From NCBI GenBank assembly GCA_035948415.1, contig DASZJD010000037.1:1-53889 (forward strand): DNA of 53,889 nucleotides. Reading direction: 5' to 3'. A program made the position numbers and the translations under genes. The notes below the pieces were generated by a model, which was given only the letters and a program-made list of their open reading frames with translations, was not told where the DNA came from and made no database searches. Below are positions 22,689 to 31,170 of this stretch, one piece after another (positions within the stretch are counted from its first letter, which is position 1; every line of letters starts with the position of its first letter). The DNA is from Acidimicrobiia bacterium. Its GTDB lineage: Bacteria > Actinomycetota > Acidimicrobiia > IMCC26256 > PALSA-555.

Positions 22689-23393
22689 TCAGGCGGGGGC
22701 CGGACCGGGAGCGCCGAAGAACCCGCGGTGGACGACGGTGGTGAGCGTGTCGAGCGTCGCGGCGTCGCCGGCCGCGATCCGGCCCGAGGCGACCCCGTAG
22801 CTGAAGCGCTCGAGCATGGCCATCAGCGCGCCCACCGCCGCGGCCTCGCCCGCCGGGGGCGCGCCCGCCTCCCGCATGCGGAGCGCGAGCCGGTCGCCGA
22901 TGGCGGTGAACGCGCGGACGCCGAGCCGGTCGACCTGGCGGTCGCCGACCTGATCCTCCATCCAGGCGCGAATCACCGGGCCGTAGTGGCGGTAGATGTC
23001 GAGGAAGCGACCGAGGAAGCGGCGCAGCTCGGCGCGACCGGCGGCGTCGGCGCCGATCGGCCCGACGGCGGCGGCGAGCTCGGTGAGCCGATGGGCGCAG
23101 TCGACGGCCAGGGCTCGCAGCAGGTCCTCCTTGTTCGAGAAATAGAGGTAGAAGGTCCCGTGCGACGTGCGGGCGGCGCGCACGATGTCGTCGACGCGGG
23201 CGGCGTGGTAGCCCCGCCGGGCGAAGACCCGCAGGCCCCCGTCGAGGAGCCGCCCCAGCGTGCGCCGGCCCTGGGCCCGCAGCTCGCGCTGCTGCGCTGG
23301 GAGCCCGGCGCTGCCGCCGTCCGGCCGCGGCAATGACTTGTACGATGCGTCGGCGCCCACCGGGGGCTCGTCGCGTGTCGCCGCGTCGCCCAT
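22689..23393 (-). CDS. TetR-family transcriptional regulator
   Basis: 234 residues from the ATG at 23393; a GTG at 23360 is an alternative. The helix-turn-helix region (about 60-100) is GGLRVFARRGYHAARVDDIVRAARTSHGTFYLYFSNKEDL, quoted here only in part as its key TSHGTFYLYF recognition segment. The ligand domain is Ala/Leu-rich with no family-specific motif. It is divergent from an AMP ligase whose start is only 28 bp away, so autoregulation and control of the ligase are likely. It is also a candidate for the shared operator, although that palindrome is absent from its own upstream region. Confidence 0.85.
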   Translation of the reverse strand: MGDAATRDEPPVGADASYKSLPRPDGGSAGLPAQQRELRAQGRRTLGRLLDGGLRVFARRGYHAARVDDIVRAARTSHGTFYLYFSNKEDLLRALAVDCAHRLTELAAAVGPIGADAAGRAELRRFLGRFLDIYRHYGPVIRAWMEDQVGDRQVDRLGVRAFTAIGDRLALRMREAGAPPAGEAAAVGALMAMLERFSYGVASGRIAAGDAATLDTLTTVVHRGFFGAPGPAPA

Positions 23394-23421
23394 CGGAACC
23401 GAGCCTGCTCGAGAGCCCATC

Positions 23422-24915
23422 ATGCTCGCCGCCACCCTACGCGAAGCCGCTCGCCGCTTCGCCGACGTGCCCGCCGCGGTAACCGAGGACGGCTGGGCGC
23501 TCACGTACCGGGACTTGGATCGCATCTCCGACGAGGTCGCCGCGGGCCTCACGCGCCGCGGCCTCCGGTCCGGTGACGTGCTCGCGCTGGTGCTCCCACC
23601 CGGCGCGGAGTACCTCCTCTCCTACCTCGCCGCGGCGAAGGTCGGCGCGATCACCGCGGGCGTGAACGACCGCTTCACCGGGCCCGAGCGCGCGACCGTC
23701 CTCGAGCGGGCGCAGCCCCGGCTCGTCCTCACCGAGCCGGGTGTGGCCGTGGCGGACTTCGACCGCGTCGAGCTCGCGCCCGCCGCCGGGGCCGACGACG
23801 TGCACACGGCCCTCCGGGCCGCGGAGCCGATCCCCCGAGCCGTCCCCGACGACCCGGATCGGCCGGTCGCGATCGTCTTCACGTCCGGGACGACGGGGAT
23901 CCCGAAGGGCGCCCTGTACGGGAACCGGCAGCTGGCCTTCATCACCGCCACCGACGTCGGCGAGGCCTGGGGTGGCGGCACCCGCAGCTTCAGCGGCACC
24001 TCGTTCGCGCACCTGGGGTTCATGACGAAGCTGCCGGGCAACCTCCGCCGGGGTGGGACCAGCTTCATCCTGCGCCGGTGGAGCGCGCACACCGCGCTGA
24101 CGCTCCTGGCCGAGCAGCGGATGACGACCGTGGCGGGCGTGCCGACGCAGCTCGCGCTCATGCTGCGCCAGCCCGACTTCGACGCCTTCGACCTCGAGAG
24201 CGTGCGCTTCATCGTCGCCGGCGGCGGCCCGATCACGCCCGGTCTGGCCGAGGAGGCCCGGGCCCGGTTCGGCGCCGCGCTCGCGACCCGCTACTCCTGC
24301 ACCGAGGCCGGGATCGGGCTCGGCACCGCGTTCGACGACCCCGACGAGGACGCCGTCGTGAGCGTCGGACGCCCCCATCCGGCCGTCGACCTCGCGATCC
24401 TCGACGAGGACGACCAGGCGGTGCCGGCGGGCGACGTCGGCGCCGTCTGCCTGCGCTCGCCCGCGGTCATGACCGCCTACTGGCGGGACCCCGACGCCAC
24501 CCGCGCCGCGTTCACCGCCGACGGGTTCGTGCGCACCGGCGACCTGGGTTGGCTCGACGAGCGCGGGCGCCTGCGCCTCGTGGGCCGCACCAAGGAGATG
24601 TACGTCCGCGGCGGCTACAACGTCTACCCGGTCGAGGTCGAGGCGTCGCTCTCGACCCACCCCGAGGTGACCGCCGTCGCCGTGGTGGCTCGACCCGACC
24701 CGGTCATGGGCGAGGTGGGGATCGCGGTCGTCGTGCCTCGCCACCCCGCCCGTCCGCCGACGCTCGAGCAGCTCCGCGCCCACGGAGCCAGCCGCCTGGC
24801 TCGCTACAAGCTGCCCGAGGAGCTGCGGGTCGTCGAGGCCCTCCCGCTCACGGCCATGGACAAGGTCGACCGGCGCGCCCTCGCCCGACACGTCGGCCAG
24901 CTCGAGGCGGGCTGA
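23422..24915 (+). CDS. AMP-dependent acyl-CoA synthetase (FadD-like)
   Basis: 497 residues. The adenylation motifs are complete: FTSGTTGIPKGAL P-loop, YSCTEAGIG, TGDLGWLDERGRL, MYVRGGYNVYPVEVE hinge and the C-terminal catalytic Lys in MDKVDRRAL. It activates a carboxylic acid to its CoA thioester through an acyl-AMP. Divergent from a TetR regulator with a 28-bp gap, so its promoter must lie partly inside the TetR N-terminal coding region, where TACGAT (23341-23346) is a candidate -10. An NTF2-like gene follows 3 nt downstream. Confidence 0.87.
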   Translation: MLAATLREAARRFADVPAAVTEDGWALTYRDLDRISDEVAAGLTRRGLRSGDVLALVLPPGAEYLLSYLAAAKVGAITAGVNDRFTGPERATVLERAQPRLVLTEPGVAVADFDRVELAPAAGADDVHTALRAAEPIPRAVPDDPDRPVAIVFTSGTTGIPKGALYGNRQLAFITATDVGEAWGGGTRSFSGTSFAHLGFMTKLPGNLRRGGTSFILRRWSAHTALTLLAEQRMTTVAGVPTQLALMLRQPDFDAFDLESVRFIVAGGGPITPGLAEEARARFGAALATRYSCTEAGIGLGTAFDDPDEDAVVSVGRPHPAVDLAILDEDDQAVPAGDVGAVCLRSPAVMTAYWRDPDATRAAFTADGFVRTGDLGWLDERGRLRLVGRTKEMYVRGGYNVYPVEVEASLSTHPEVTAVAVVARPDPVMGEVGIAVVVPRHPARPPTLEQLRAHGASRLARYKLPEELRVVEALPLTAMDKVDRRALARHVGQLEAG

Positions 24916-24918
24916 GCG

Positions 24919-25344
24919 GTGCCGACGGGGCCCGGCGTCGACGAGCTGGCGGCGATCGCCCGCGCCCACGCCGCCGCCGAGGCCGCCGACGACCTCGAGG
25001 GCACGCTCGCGACGCTCGACGACAACCCGGTGTACGAGCTGCTCCCGATGGGCGTGGCCTTCCGTGGTCGCGCCGCGGCCCGCGCCTACTACGAACACTT
25101 CTTCGGGACGGTGCGGCCGCTCGTCCGCGGCTACGAGCTCCGCGACGAGTGGGTGAACGACCGCGGCCTGGCCCAGGAGTACCTGATCGAGTTCGGGCTG
25201 GCCGAGGGTGTCGAGCGCCATCCCGTCCTGTCGATCCTCACCTTCGGCGCCGCGGCGTTGTCGGGTGAGCGTGTGTACGGCAGCGACCGGCTCCTGGTCC
25301 TGCTGTTCGGTCCGGTCCTCGGGCTGGCCCGTCCCCTCGGCTGA
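24919..25344 (+). CDS. NTF2/SnoaL-like small protein
   Basis: 141 residues from a GTG 3 nt after the ligase stop. The cone-shaped NTF2 fold is suggested by the N-terminal helix (ELAAIARAHAAAEAADDLEGTLATL), then YELLPMGVAFRGRAAARAYYEHFF and alternating strands. SnoaL-like proteins isomerise, hydrate or merely bind small hydrophobic substrates. It is presumably co-transcribed with the ligase and handles the same compound. Specific catalytic residues cannot be assigned. Confidence 0.72.
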   Translation: MPTGPGVDELAAIARAHAAAEAADDLEGTLATLDDNPVYELLPMGVAFRGRAAARAYYEHFFGTVRPLVRGYELRDEWVNDRGLAQEYLIEFGLAEGVERHPVLSILTFGAAALSGERVYGSDRLLVLLFGPVLGLARPLG

Positions 25345-25390
25345 CGGGCGGCCGCGCCGCGGCGACAGCCCGGACAGGCGAACAAAAGGC

Positions 25391-25407
25391 CGGGGCATGA
25401 TGCCCCG
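25391..25407. repeat. Perfect inverted repeat CGGGGCAT-G-ATGCCCCG before the DUF3048 gene
   Basis: Eight-base arms around a single base, 32 bp upstream of the ATG at 25439. On the minus strand the hairpin is followed by GGCCTTTTGTT, like an intrinsic terminator, yet no minus-strand gene ends here. On the plus strand it could end the ligase/NTF2 transcript or be an operator for the lipoprotein gene. Confidence 0.45.
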
Positions 25408-25438
25408 ACCGGCGCGCCGATCGACTAGAAAGCACCGG

Positions 25439-26524
25439 ATGCGTCTGCGCTGGTTGATCCTGCTCGTGAGCGTCGCGGTCGTCGCGGCGGCGTGTGGCGG
25501 TGGCGGCACCGTGGCCGCCAAGCACAAGAAGCTGCCGCCCACCACGGTGACGACCGCCGGGCCGCCCGTGGCGCCCCTCACCGGCCTGCCCGACAACGCC
25601 GCGCAGGCGCTCACCCGTCCCGCCCTGTCGATCAAGATCGAGAACACGCCCGAGGCGCGGCCCCAGACCGGCCTCGACGTCGCGGACGTGGTCTACGAGG
25701 AGATCACCGAGGGGAACATCACCCGCTTCATCGCGGTCTACAACTCGACGATCCCACCGATCGCCGGACCGGTGCGATCGGGGCGGGCGATGGACCCCGA
25801 CATCCTGATCCCCCTCGGCGGGATCTTCGCCTACTCGGGCGGCATCCAGCAGACCGTGGACGCGATCAGCCGGACGCCGGGCGTCAACGTCATCGTCGAC
25901 ACCGGCTCCGACCCCGCGCTGTTCCGCGACCACACCAAGTCGGCACCGCACAACCTCTACGCCCACGCCGACCAGCTGCTGGCGCGGGGCGGGAAGCCGG
26001 TCCCGCCGTCCCCGCTGTTCCACTACCTGCAGCAGGGCGCGCAGTTCGCGGGTGACGGGGTCAAGCAGTTCAGCATCTCCTACGACACGCTGTATCGGCC
26101 GACCTACACCTACGACCCGGCGTCGAACACCTGGAAGCGCTCGATCGGCGGCACCGCGTTCATGGACACCGACGGCCAGCAGGTGGCGCCGACGAACGTG
26201 ATCGTCCAGTTCGTGGGCTGCTGCCTCAACAGCCCCGAGGGAGCCAAGGACGTGACCGTGGGCTCCGGCGACATCACGGTGTTCAGCTCCGGCCGGATGA
26301 CCAAGGGCACGTGGCGGCGCAGCAGCAACACCCAGCCCATCCAGTACTTCGACTCGAACGGGTCGCCGCTGCAGCTCACCCCCGGCCGCACCTGGGTCGA
26401 GTTCTTCCCCGTCACCGGCGAGGCCCTCGGGGTCTTCGGCGTGACGCCCGACCCGACCCGCACGATCCCGGTCACGACGCCGACCACGGCGCCGACCACC
26501 ACGACCACCAAGAAGAAGCGCTGA
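25439..26524 (+). CDS. DUF3048 family lipoprotein
   Basis: 361 residues. The signal peptide MRLRWLILLVSVAVVAAAC ends in a lipobox with C19, predicting a lipid-anchored cell-surface protein. The DUF3048 body shows LSIKIENTPEARPQTGLDVADVVYEE, IPPIAGPVRSGR and a C-terminal half with YDPASNTWKR and WVEFFPV. The tail is Thr-rich, ending in lysines and arginine. The family is widespread in Gram-positives (YerB-like) and has no established enzymatic function. Stands alone, convergent with the ABC transporter. Confidence 0.88.
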   Translation: MRLRWLILLVSVAVVAAACGGGGTVAAKHKKLPPTTVTTAGPPVAPLTGLPDNAAQALTRPALSIKIENTPEARPQTGLDVADVVYEEITEGNITRFIAVYNSTIPPIAGPVRSGRAMDPDILIPLGGIFAYSGGIQQTVDAISRTPGVNVIVDTGSDPALFRDHTKSAPHNLYAHADQLLARGGKPVPPSPLFHYLQQGAQFAGDGVKQFSISYDTLYRPTYTYDPASNTWKRSIGGTAFMDTDGQQVAPTNVIVQFVGCCLNSPEGAKDVTVGSGDITVFSSGRMTKGTWRRSSNTQPIQYFDSNGSPLQLTPGRTWVEFFPVTGEALGVFGVTPDPTRTIPVTTPTTAPTTTTTKKKR

Positions 26525-26543
26525 CGGCGTCGGCCCGGCGCGG

Positions 26544-27431
26544 CTAGCGCGTCGCCTCGTCGACGAGGCCGTACCGGCGCCGGATGGCCCGGTCCGCCGT
26601 CCCGAACAGCAGCTCGTCGACGAGGATCCCGATCACGAGGATCACGATCATCACCGAGATGAGGCTCGGCGCGTCCGAGAACTGACGGGCGAACTCGAGG
26701 CGCTCGCCGAGCGAGAACCGGCCGGGGATCTGCACGAGCAGCTCGCCGGCGAGGAGACTCCGCCACGCGAAGGCCCAGCCCTGCTTGAGCCCGGCCACGA
26801 ACGCCGGCAGCGAGGCGGGGAGTACCACGTGGCGCAGCGTCGCGAAGCCGTGGGCGCCGAGCACCCGTCCCGCGCGCAGCCACAGCGGCGGGATGTGGTC
26901 GATGCCGCTGATGAGCCCGTTGGCGATCGACGGCGCCGCGCCCAGCACGACCACGAAGAGGATGGCTCCGTTCGTGAGCTTGAAGAGGAGGATCGCGAGC
27001 GGGAACCAGGCGATGCTCGGCATCGTCTGCAGGCCCGTGATCAGCGATCCGAACGCCGCGCGCAGCACCCGGCTGCGGGCCACGAGCGCGCCGAGGGTCG
27101 AGCCGATGAGGATGGCGAGGCCGAACCCTTCGACGGCGCGGCCGAGCGTCGTCCCCGCCGCGTCCATGAGGTCGCCGAAGTTCGAGTAGAGCGTGTGGAA
27201 CACCTTGCCGGGCCCGGGCAGCAGGTACTCCGGGCGCCAGCCGGTCCAGACCACGCCCTGCCAGAAGGCCAGGAAGATCGCGACGGCGAGGGCCTTCGGC
27301 CACAGGTGCGACCACAGGCGGGCGGCCCGGCCGCGCGCGGGCCGGAGCTCGAGCTCCAGCGCGTCGAGCCCGGACAGCTGGGCGTCGATCCCCGTCGCGT
27401 CGTCCCGGCGCGGGGAGTCAGTCGTGGCCAT
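26544..27431 (-). CDS. ABC transporter permease, SsuC/TauC/NrtB type
   Basis: 295 residues with about six transmembrane segments (first at about 47-65). The family loop VVLGAAPSIANGLISGIDHIPP, with EAA-like GLKQGWAFAWRSLLAGE, contacts the ATPase. Imports small oxyanions or organosulfonates together with the ATPase and binding protein upstream. The start overlaps the ATPase end by 14 nt. The organisation (binding protein, ATPase, permease) fits sulfonate/taurine-type importers; exact substrate unknown. Confidence 0.87.
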   Translation of the reverse strand: MATTDSPRRDDATGIDAQLSGLDALELELRPARGRAARLWSHLWPKALAVAIFLAFWQGVVWTGWRPEYLLPGPGKVFHTLYSNFGDLMDAAGTTLGRAVEGFGLAILIGSTLGALVARSRVLRAAFGSLITGLQTMPSIAWFPLAILLFKLTNGAILFVVVLGAAPSIANGLISGIDHIPPLWLRAGRVLGAHGFATLRHVVLPASLPAFVAGLKQGWAFAWRSLLAGELLVQIPGRFSLGERLEFARQFSDAPSLISVMIVILVIGILVDELLFGTADRAIRRRYGLVDEATR

Positions 27432-28233
27432 GTCGGCTCACCTCCTGGCGCATCTGGTCGGTGATCGTGGCCGCGAGCGACGCCACCGACGCCGAGTCGA
27501 TCCGGCGGGGGCGCTCGATGGCGACGGGGAACTCGGCGATCACCCGACCCGGGCGGCTCGAGAGCAGGACGACGCGGTCACCGAGACGCACCGCCTCCCG
27601 CACGTTGTGGGTGACGAAGAGCACGCTCATCCCGCGGTCGCGCCAGATCCGCTCGACCTCGTCGTGCAGCGCGTCGCGCGTCATGGCGTCGAGCGCCCCG
27701 AACGGCTCGTCCATCAACAGGACGTCGGTCTGCTGGCCGAGGGCGCGCGCGAGCGCGATCCGCTGGCGCATGCCGCCGGACAGCTCGTGCGGTCGCTGGC
27801 TCGCGAACTCGCGCAGGCGCACCAGCTCGAGGAGCTCCTGAACCCGGTCCCGCCGCTCGGCGCGGCCCATCCCGCCGAGGCGCAGCGGCAGCTCGATGTT
27901 GCGGGCGCAGGTCAGCCACGGGAACAGCGCCGGGTCCTGGAACATGAGGCTGGCTCGCCCCTCGACCTGGACCCGGCCGGAGCTCGGCCGGTCGAGGCCA
28001 GCCACGAGGTTCAACAGCGTGCTCTTGCCGCACCCGGAGGCGCCGAGCACGCAGACGAACTGGCCCGGTTCGACATCGAGGCTCAGCCGGTCGAGGGCGT
28101 GCACGGCCCGGGACGCCTCGCCGAACAGCTTCGTGACCGCTTCGACGCGGACCGACCCGACCCGTGACGGCGCACCGACGACGTCGGTTGACGACGGTGC
28201 CGCCCGGCGCCGGGCCCAGACGCTCACGGTCAC
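27418..28233 (-). CDS. ABC transporter ATPase, SsuB/TauB type
   Basis: 271 residues from GTG 28233, overlapping the binding-protein stop (GTGA). Walker A GASGCGKS (64-71), Q-loop Q99, signature LSGGMRQR (151-158), Walker B LLMDEP (172-177) and switch His209 in VTHN are all present, so it is fully competent. It is closest in character to nitrate/sulfonate/bicarbonate import ATPases. The first 27 residues are a non-conserved Ser/Arg-rich leader. Confidence 0.88.
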   Translation of the reverse strand: MTVSVWARRRAAPSSTDVVGAPSRVGSVRVEAVTKLFGEASRAVHALDRLSLDVEPGQFVCVLGASGCGKSTLLNLVAGLDRPSSGRVQVEGRASLMFQDPALFPWLTCARNIELPLRLGGMGRAERRDRVQELLELVRLREFASQRPHELSGGMRQRIALARALGQQTDVLLMDEPFGALDAMTRDALHDEVERIWRDRGMSVLFVTHNVREAVRLGDRVVLLSSRPGRVIAEFPVAIERPRRIDSASVASLAATITDQMRQEVSRHGHD

Positions 28234-29282
28234 GACGTCGACACCGCGGGCTTGCCTCTCGCCCGCAGCACCCGGTTCAGGATGCGCACGTCGAAGATGC
28301 CGTTCACCCTCGCGGCGGCGAGCAGCCCGAGCTGATGAGCCTCCTGGGCCTGGGTCCGCAGCGACGAGCCGATCGGGTCGTTCGTGAAGGTGATCGCGGC
28401 GAACGACGCCGTGATGAGGGTCGCCCGCAAGGACTGGCCCGTGGCCGCCTGGATCCCCTGCGCGACCAGCTGCTCGGCGCGCGTCGGATCGCTCTGGACG
28501 AGGCCGACGGCGTCGACCTGGCCCTCGAGGAGCGCCTGGATGACGTCGGCGTGGGCCTTCAGGTAGTCGGTGCGGACGACGAGCTCGGTGGTGGCGAAGC
28601 GCCCCTGCGGCCACAGCGCTCGCTCGTCGACGAGCACCTTGCCCCCGCCGTCGGTGACCAGGCGCGTCGCCCAGGGTTCGGGCACCCACGCCCCGTCGAT
28701 CTGGTGCTGCTCGAAGGCCTGCAGCGTCACCGCGTTGTCCTCGGGCCGGATCGACACGTCGCCACCGCCGTTCACCGAGGTCTTGAGGCCGTGCTGCTTC
28801 AGCCAGGTGCGGAGCGCCACGTCCTGGGTGTTGCCGAGCTGGGGTGACGCCACGACCTTGCCCTTGAGGTCCGCGGCCTTGGTGATGCCCGGCCGCACGA
28901 CGAGGAAGGCGCCTCCCGACGCCGCGCCGGCGACGATGCGCACCGCGCCGTGCGACTGGATGAAGGCGTTGATCGCGGGGTTGGGCCCGACGTAGCTGGC
29001 GTCGATCGAGTTCGAGAGCAGCGCTTCGACCGCGGCGGGGCCGGCGCTGAACGTCGACAGCTTCAGGGTCACGCTCGGCCCGAGGGCGGCCTTGAAGAGC
29101 CCGCCTTGAACGCCGACGAGGGGCGTGGCGTGGGTGACGTTCGGGAAGTAGCCGAGCCGCAGGGTGCCGGATCCTGCTGGCGCCGCCGACGCCGCCGACC
29201 CGGCCGCGGTCGTCGCCCCGATCGCCGCGGCCGCCATCGCGAGCGCCACCGCCGTTCGCAGGACCCGCCGGCTCGTGCCCAT
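28230..29282 (-). CDS. Substrate-binding protein, SsuA/NMT1-like (aliphatic sulfonate type)
   Basis: 350 residues from ATG with GGAGGCGAGG upstream. Sec-type signal peptide (residues 1-34, Ala-rich) without a lipobox cysteine, unusual for a Gram-positive importer protein. The mature part opens with LRLGYFPNVTHATPLVGV and contains DASYVGPNPAINAF, typical of SsuA-like proteins that bind sulfonates. First gene of the transporter operon, divergent from the Rrf2 regulator. Confidence 0.86.
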   Translation of the reverse strand: MGTSRRVLRTAVALAMAAAAIGATTAAGSAASAAPAGSGTLRLGYFPNVTHATPLVGVQGGLFKAALGPSVTLKLSTFSAGPAAVEALLSNSIDASYVGPNPAINAFIQSHGAVRIVAGAASGGAFLVVRPGITKAADLKGKVVASPQLGNTQDVALRTWLKQHGLKTSVNGGGDVSIRPEDNAVTLQAFEQHQIDGAWVPEPWATRLVTDGGGKVLVDERALWPQGRFATTELVVRTDYLKAHADVIQALLEGQVDAVGLVQSDPTRAEQLVAQGIQAATGQSLRATLITASFAAITFTNDPIGSSLRTQAQEAHQLGLLAAARVNGIFDVRILNRVLRARGKPAVSTS

Positions 29283-29327
29283 GCCTCGCCTCCACCCGGC
29301 TCGCCTTTCCTGGCATTCCCGGGAAAG

Positions 29328-29355
29328 TTGATTAATAAGGGTGGGAAACTAAAGT
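29328..29355 (+). promoter_or_regulatory. Putative promoter of the Rrf2 gene
   Basis: TTGATT (29328-29333), 16-bp spacer, TAAAGT (29350-29355) in an AT-rich island. GGGAAAGTTGAT and GGGAAACTAAAG (starting 29321 and 29343) are imperfect direct repeats that may be Rrf2 sites controlling both directions. Confidence 0.45.
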
Positions 29356-29409
29356 ATGAGGGGTGGACGGGTCAAGCGGGCCCGGGCCCCAGATCCTCGG
29401 GGGATCGCC

Positions 29410-29901
29410 ATGTGGATCAACCGGCGCACCGACTACGCCACCCGGGCCGTGCTGGCCCTGGCCCTGGCCGACGACGGCCGGCCCCACAAGCTCCAGGAGC
29501 TCGCCGAGGCGACGAGCACGCCGCTCACCGTCCTCGAGCAGCTCCTCCCCCAGCTGCGGGCGGCGGGGATCGTGCGCTCCGAGCGCGGGCCCGCCGGCGG
29601 CTACCGGCTCAACCACCCCCCGGCCGAGATCACCCTCGGCCGCGTGGTCCGGCTGATCCAGGGGCCGCTGGCCCCGATCGCCTGCGCCACCCGCCACGAC
29701 GCCGAGCCGTGCCCGATGGAGCTCGGCTGCAGCCTCCAGGCAACCTGGTCGGCGGTCCGGGACGCCACCATCGCCATCCTGGACGCCACGACCTTCGCCG
29801 ACCTCGCCGCCCAGGCGGGTGGGCGCTGGGAGCCGCCGCCGGTGACGGTCGAGGTCACCGTGCCCGCCGGGGCCGGCCGCCGTCACCAGCCGACGGGCTG
29901 A
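29410..29901 (+). CDS. Rrf2-family transcriptional regulator with three cysteines
   Basis: 163 residues from ATG 29410 (GGGGGA upstream; an earlier GTG/ATG would cover promoter sequence). Rrf2 features: WINRRTDYATRAVLALA, the winged-helix segment LQELAEATSTPLTVLEQLLPQL, and GPAGGYRL. Cysteines C92, C101 and C107 sit where IscR/NsrR carry their Fe-S ligands, but the first gap is x8 instead of x5. It may sense iron-sulfur, redox or sulfur status. Divergent from the sulfonate-type importer, which it probably represses. Confidence 0.85.
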   Translation: MWINRRTDYATRAVLALALADDGRPHKLQELAEATSTPLTVLEQLLPQLRAAGIVRSERGPAGGYRLNHPPAEITLGRVVRLIQGPLAPIACATRHDAEPCPMELGCSLQATWSAVRDATIAILDATTFADLAAQAGGRWEPPPVTVEVTVPAGAGRRHQPTG

Positions 29902-29965
29902 GCGCACCGGGGCGACGCCGGGCGCCACCCGGCGGCAGCCCGGTCGGCCCGAGCGGCCCCTCGGG

Positions 29966-29971
29966 TACCGT
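29966..29971 (+). promoter_or_regulatory. -10 element TACCGT of the acyl-CoA dehydrogenase gene
   Basis: TACCGT lies 10 nt before the ATG at 29982, with no Shine-Dalgarno sequence, giving a leaderless or nearly leaderless transcript. Confidence 0.42.
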
Positions 29972-29981
29972 TCTCGCCCGC

Positions 29982-31112
29982 ATGGAGCTGGAGTTCACCC
30001 CCGAGCAGGAGGAGCTGCGCGCCGGCGTGCGCGCCCTGCTCGACCGGGAGTGCCCGATGAGCCTGGTGCGCGCCGTCGTCGAGGACGGCGCCGTCCCCGA
30101 CGCCCTCTGGAAGCACATGGTCGAGCTCGGGTGGCCGGCGCTCACGGTCCCGGAGCCCCTCGGCGGTCTCGGCCTCGGCCCCGTCGAGCTCGCCGTCGTC
30201 GTCGAGGAGCTCGGGCGAGCCGTGGCGCCCGGCCCCTTCGTCCCGACGGTGTGCCAGTTCGCGCCCGCCGTCCGCGAAGCGGGTGACGCCGCGGCGCGGG
30301 AGCGCTTCCTGCCGCGAGTCGCCGACGGGTCGTTGACCGGTGCGCTGGCGGTCGCCGAACCCGGCCGGCCCGCCGACCCGGCGGCGGTGCTCGCGATCGC
30401 GACCCGAGACGGTGACGGCTGGGCGCTGTCGGGGACCAAGACCGCGGTCCTCGGCGGCGACCGCGCCGACGAGATCGTCGTCGTCGCACGCACCCCCGAC
30501 ACCGACGGCGACGACGGCATCCTCGCCCTCGTCGCCCCGCGCGCGGCGCTGGAGGTCACGCCCTGGCGGGCCCTCGACCCGACCCGCGGGCTCGTGACCA
30601 TCCGACTCGACGGCGTGCACCTGGACCAGGACCGGCTCCTCGGCGAGCCGGGCCCCGACACCGCCGCCCGGCTCCGTCGCGCCATCGAGGAGGCCACCGC
30701 CGCCCTCGCCGTCGAGATCGTGGGGACCTGCCAGACCATCTTCGACGTCACCCTCGAGTACGCCAAGCAGCGCGAGCAGTTCGGCGTGCCGATCGGCTCG
30801 TTCCAGGCAATCAAGCACAAGTTCGCCGACATGCTGATCGCGCTCGAGCGGGCGCGCGCGACGTCGTACTTCGCTGCGCTCAGCCAGGCCGAGGACGACC
30901 CGAGCCGGGCCATCGCCACCGCGACCGCCAAGGCCGCGGCCGGGGACTGCCAACGTCGCCTGGCCAAAGAGGGGATCCAGATCCACGGCGGCATCGGATA
31001 CACCTGGGCGCACGACATGCACCTCTACGTGCGCCGGGTGAAGACCGACGCCCAGCTGCTCGGCACCACCCACGAGCACCGGGCGCGGATCGCCACGCTG
31101 CTCGGCCTCTAA
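29982..31112 (+). CDS. Acyl-CoA dehydrogenase
   Basis: 376 residues. N-terminal helical domain (LEFTPEQEELRAGVRALL), a middle beta domain, and the C-terminal helical domain with YAKQREQFGVPIGSFQAIKHKFADM and IQIHGGIGYTWAHDMHLYVRR. It resembles the FadE subgroup whose members work as heteromers on sterol side chains. An IVD-type catalytic Glu could be in the IEEA helix before IVGTCQT. Introduces the alpha,beta double bond with FAD. It stands alone, ending at a strong hairpin. Confidence 0.87.
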   Translation: MELEFTPEQEELRAGVRALLDRECPMSLVRAVVEDGAVPDALWKHMVELGWPALTVPEPLGGLGLGPVELAVVVEELGRAVAPGPFVPTVCQFAPAVREAGDAAARERFLPRVADGSLTGALAVAEPGRPADPAAVLAIATRDGDGWALSGTKTAVLGGDRADEIVVVARTPDTDGDDGILALVAPRAALEVTPWRALDPTRGLVTIRLDGVHLDQDRLLGEPGPDTAARLRRAIEEATAALAVEIVGTCQTIFDVTLEYAKQREQFGVPIGSFQAIKHKFADMLIALERARATSYFAALSQAEDDPSRAIATATAKAAAGDCQRRLAKEGIQIHGGIGYTWAHDMHLYVRRVKTDAQLLGTTHEHRARIATLLGL

Positions 31113-31120
31113 CGCGACCG

Positions 31121-31142
31121 CCGCCCGGCACGAGCCGGGCGG
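31121..31142. terminator. Strong hairpin between convergent genes
   Basis: CCGCCCGGC, loop ACGA, GCCGGGCGG: perfect 9-bp stem 9 bp after the acyl-CoA dehydrogenase stop and before the stop of the convergent membrane gene. No U-tract on either strand; probably a bidirectional transcript end. Confidence 0.6.
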
Positions 31143-31170
31143 CTGTCGTCACCCTGCACCGCCTAGGAGG

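Noticed and set aside
22676-22700. TGACGGGG...GGTCA as a fourth copy of the shared operator
   Set aside because: It lies at the convergent ends of the Ltp and TetR genes, the half-sites do not match in sequence or spacing, and part is coding.
29982-31112. Possible catalytic loss in the acyl-CoA dehydrogenase (GYTWAHD where the paralogue at 36746 has GFTWEHD)
   Set aside because: That position does not align with the catalytic Glu of MCAD or of IVD/LCAD enzymes; an acidic residue is available in the preceding helix (IEEA), so inactivity cannot be claimed.
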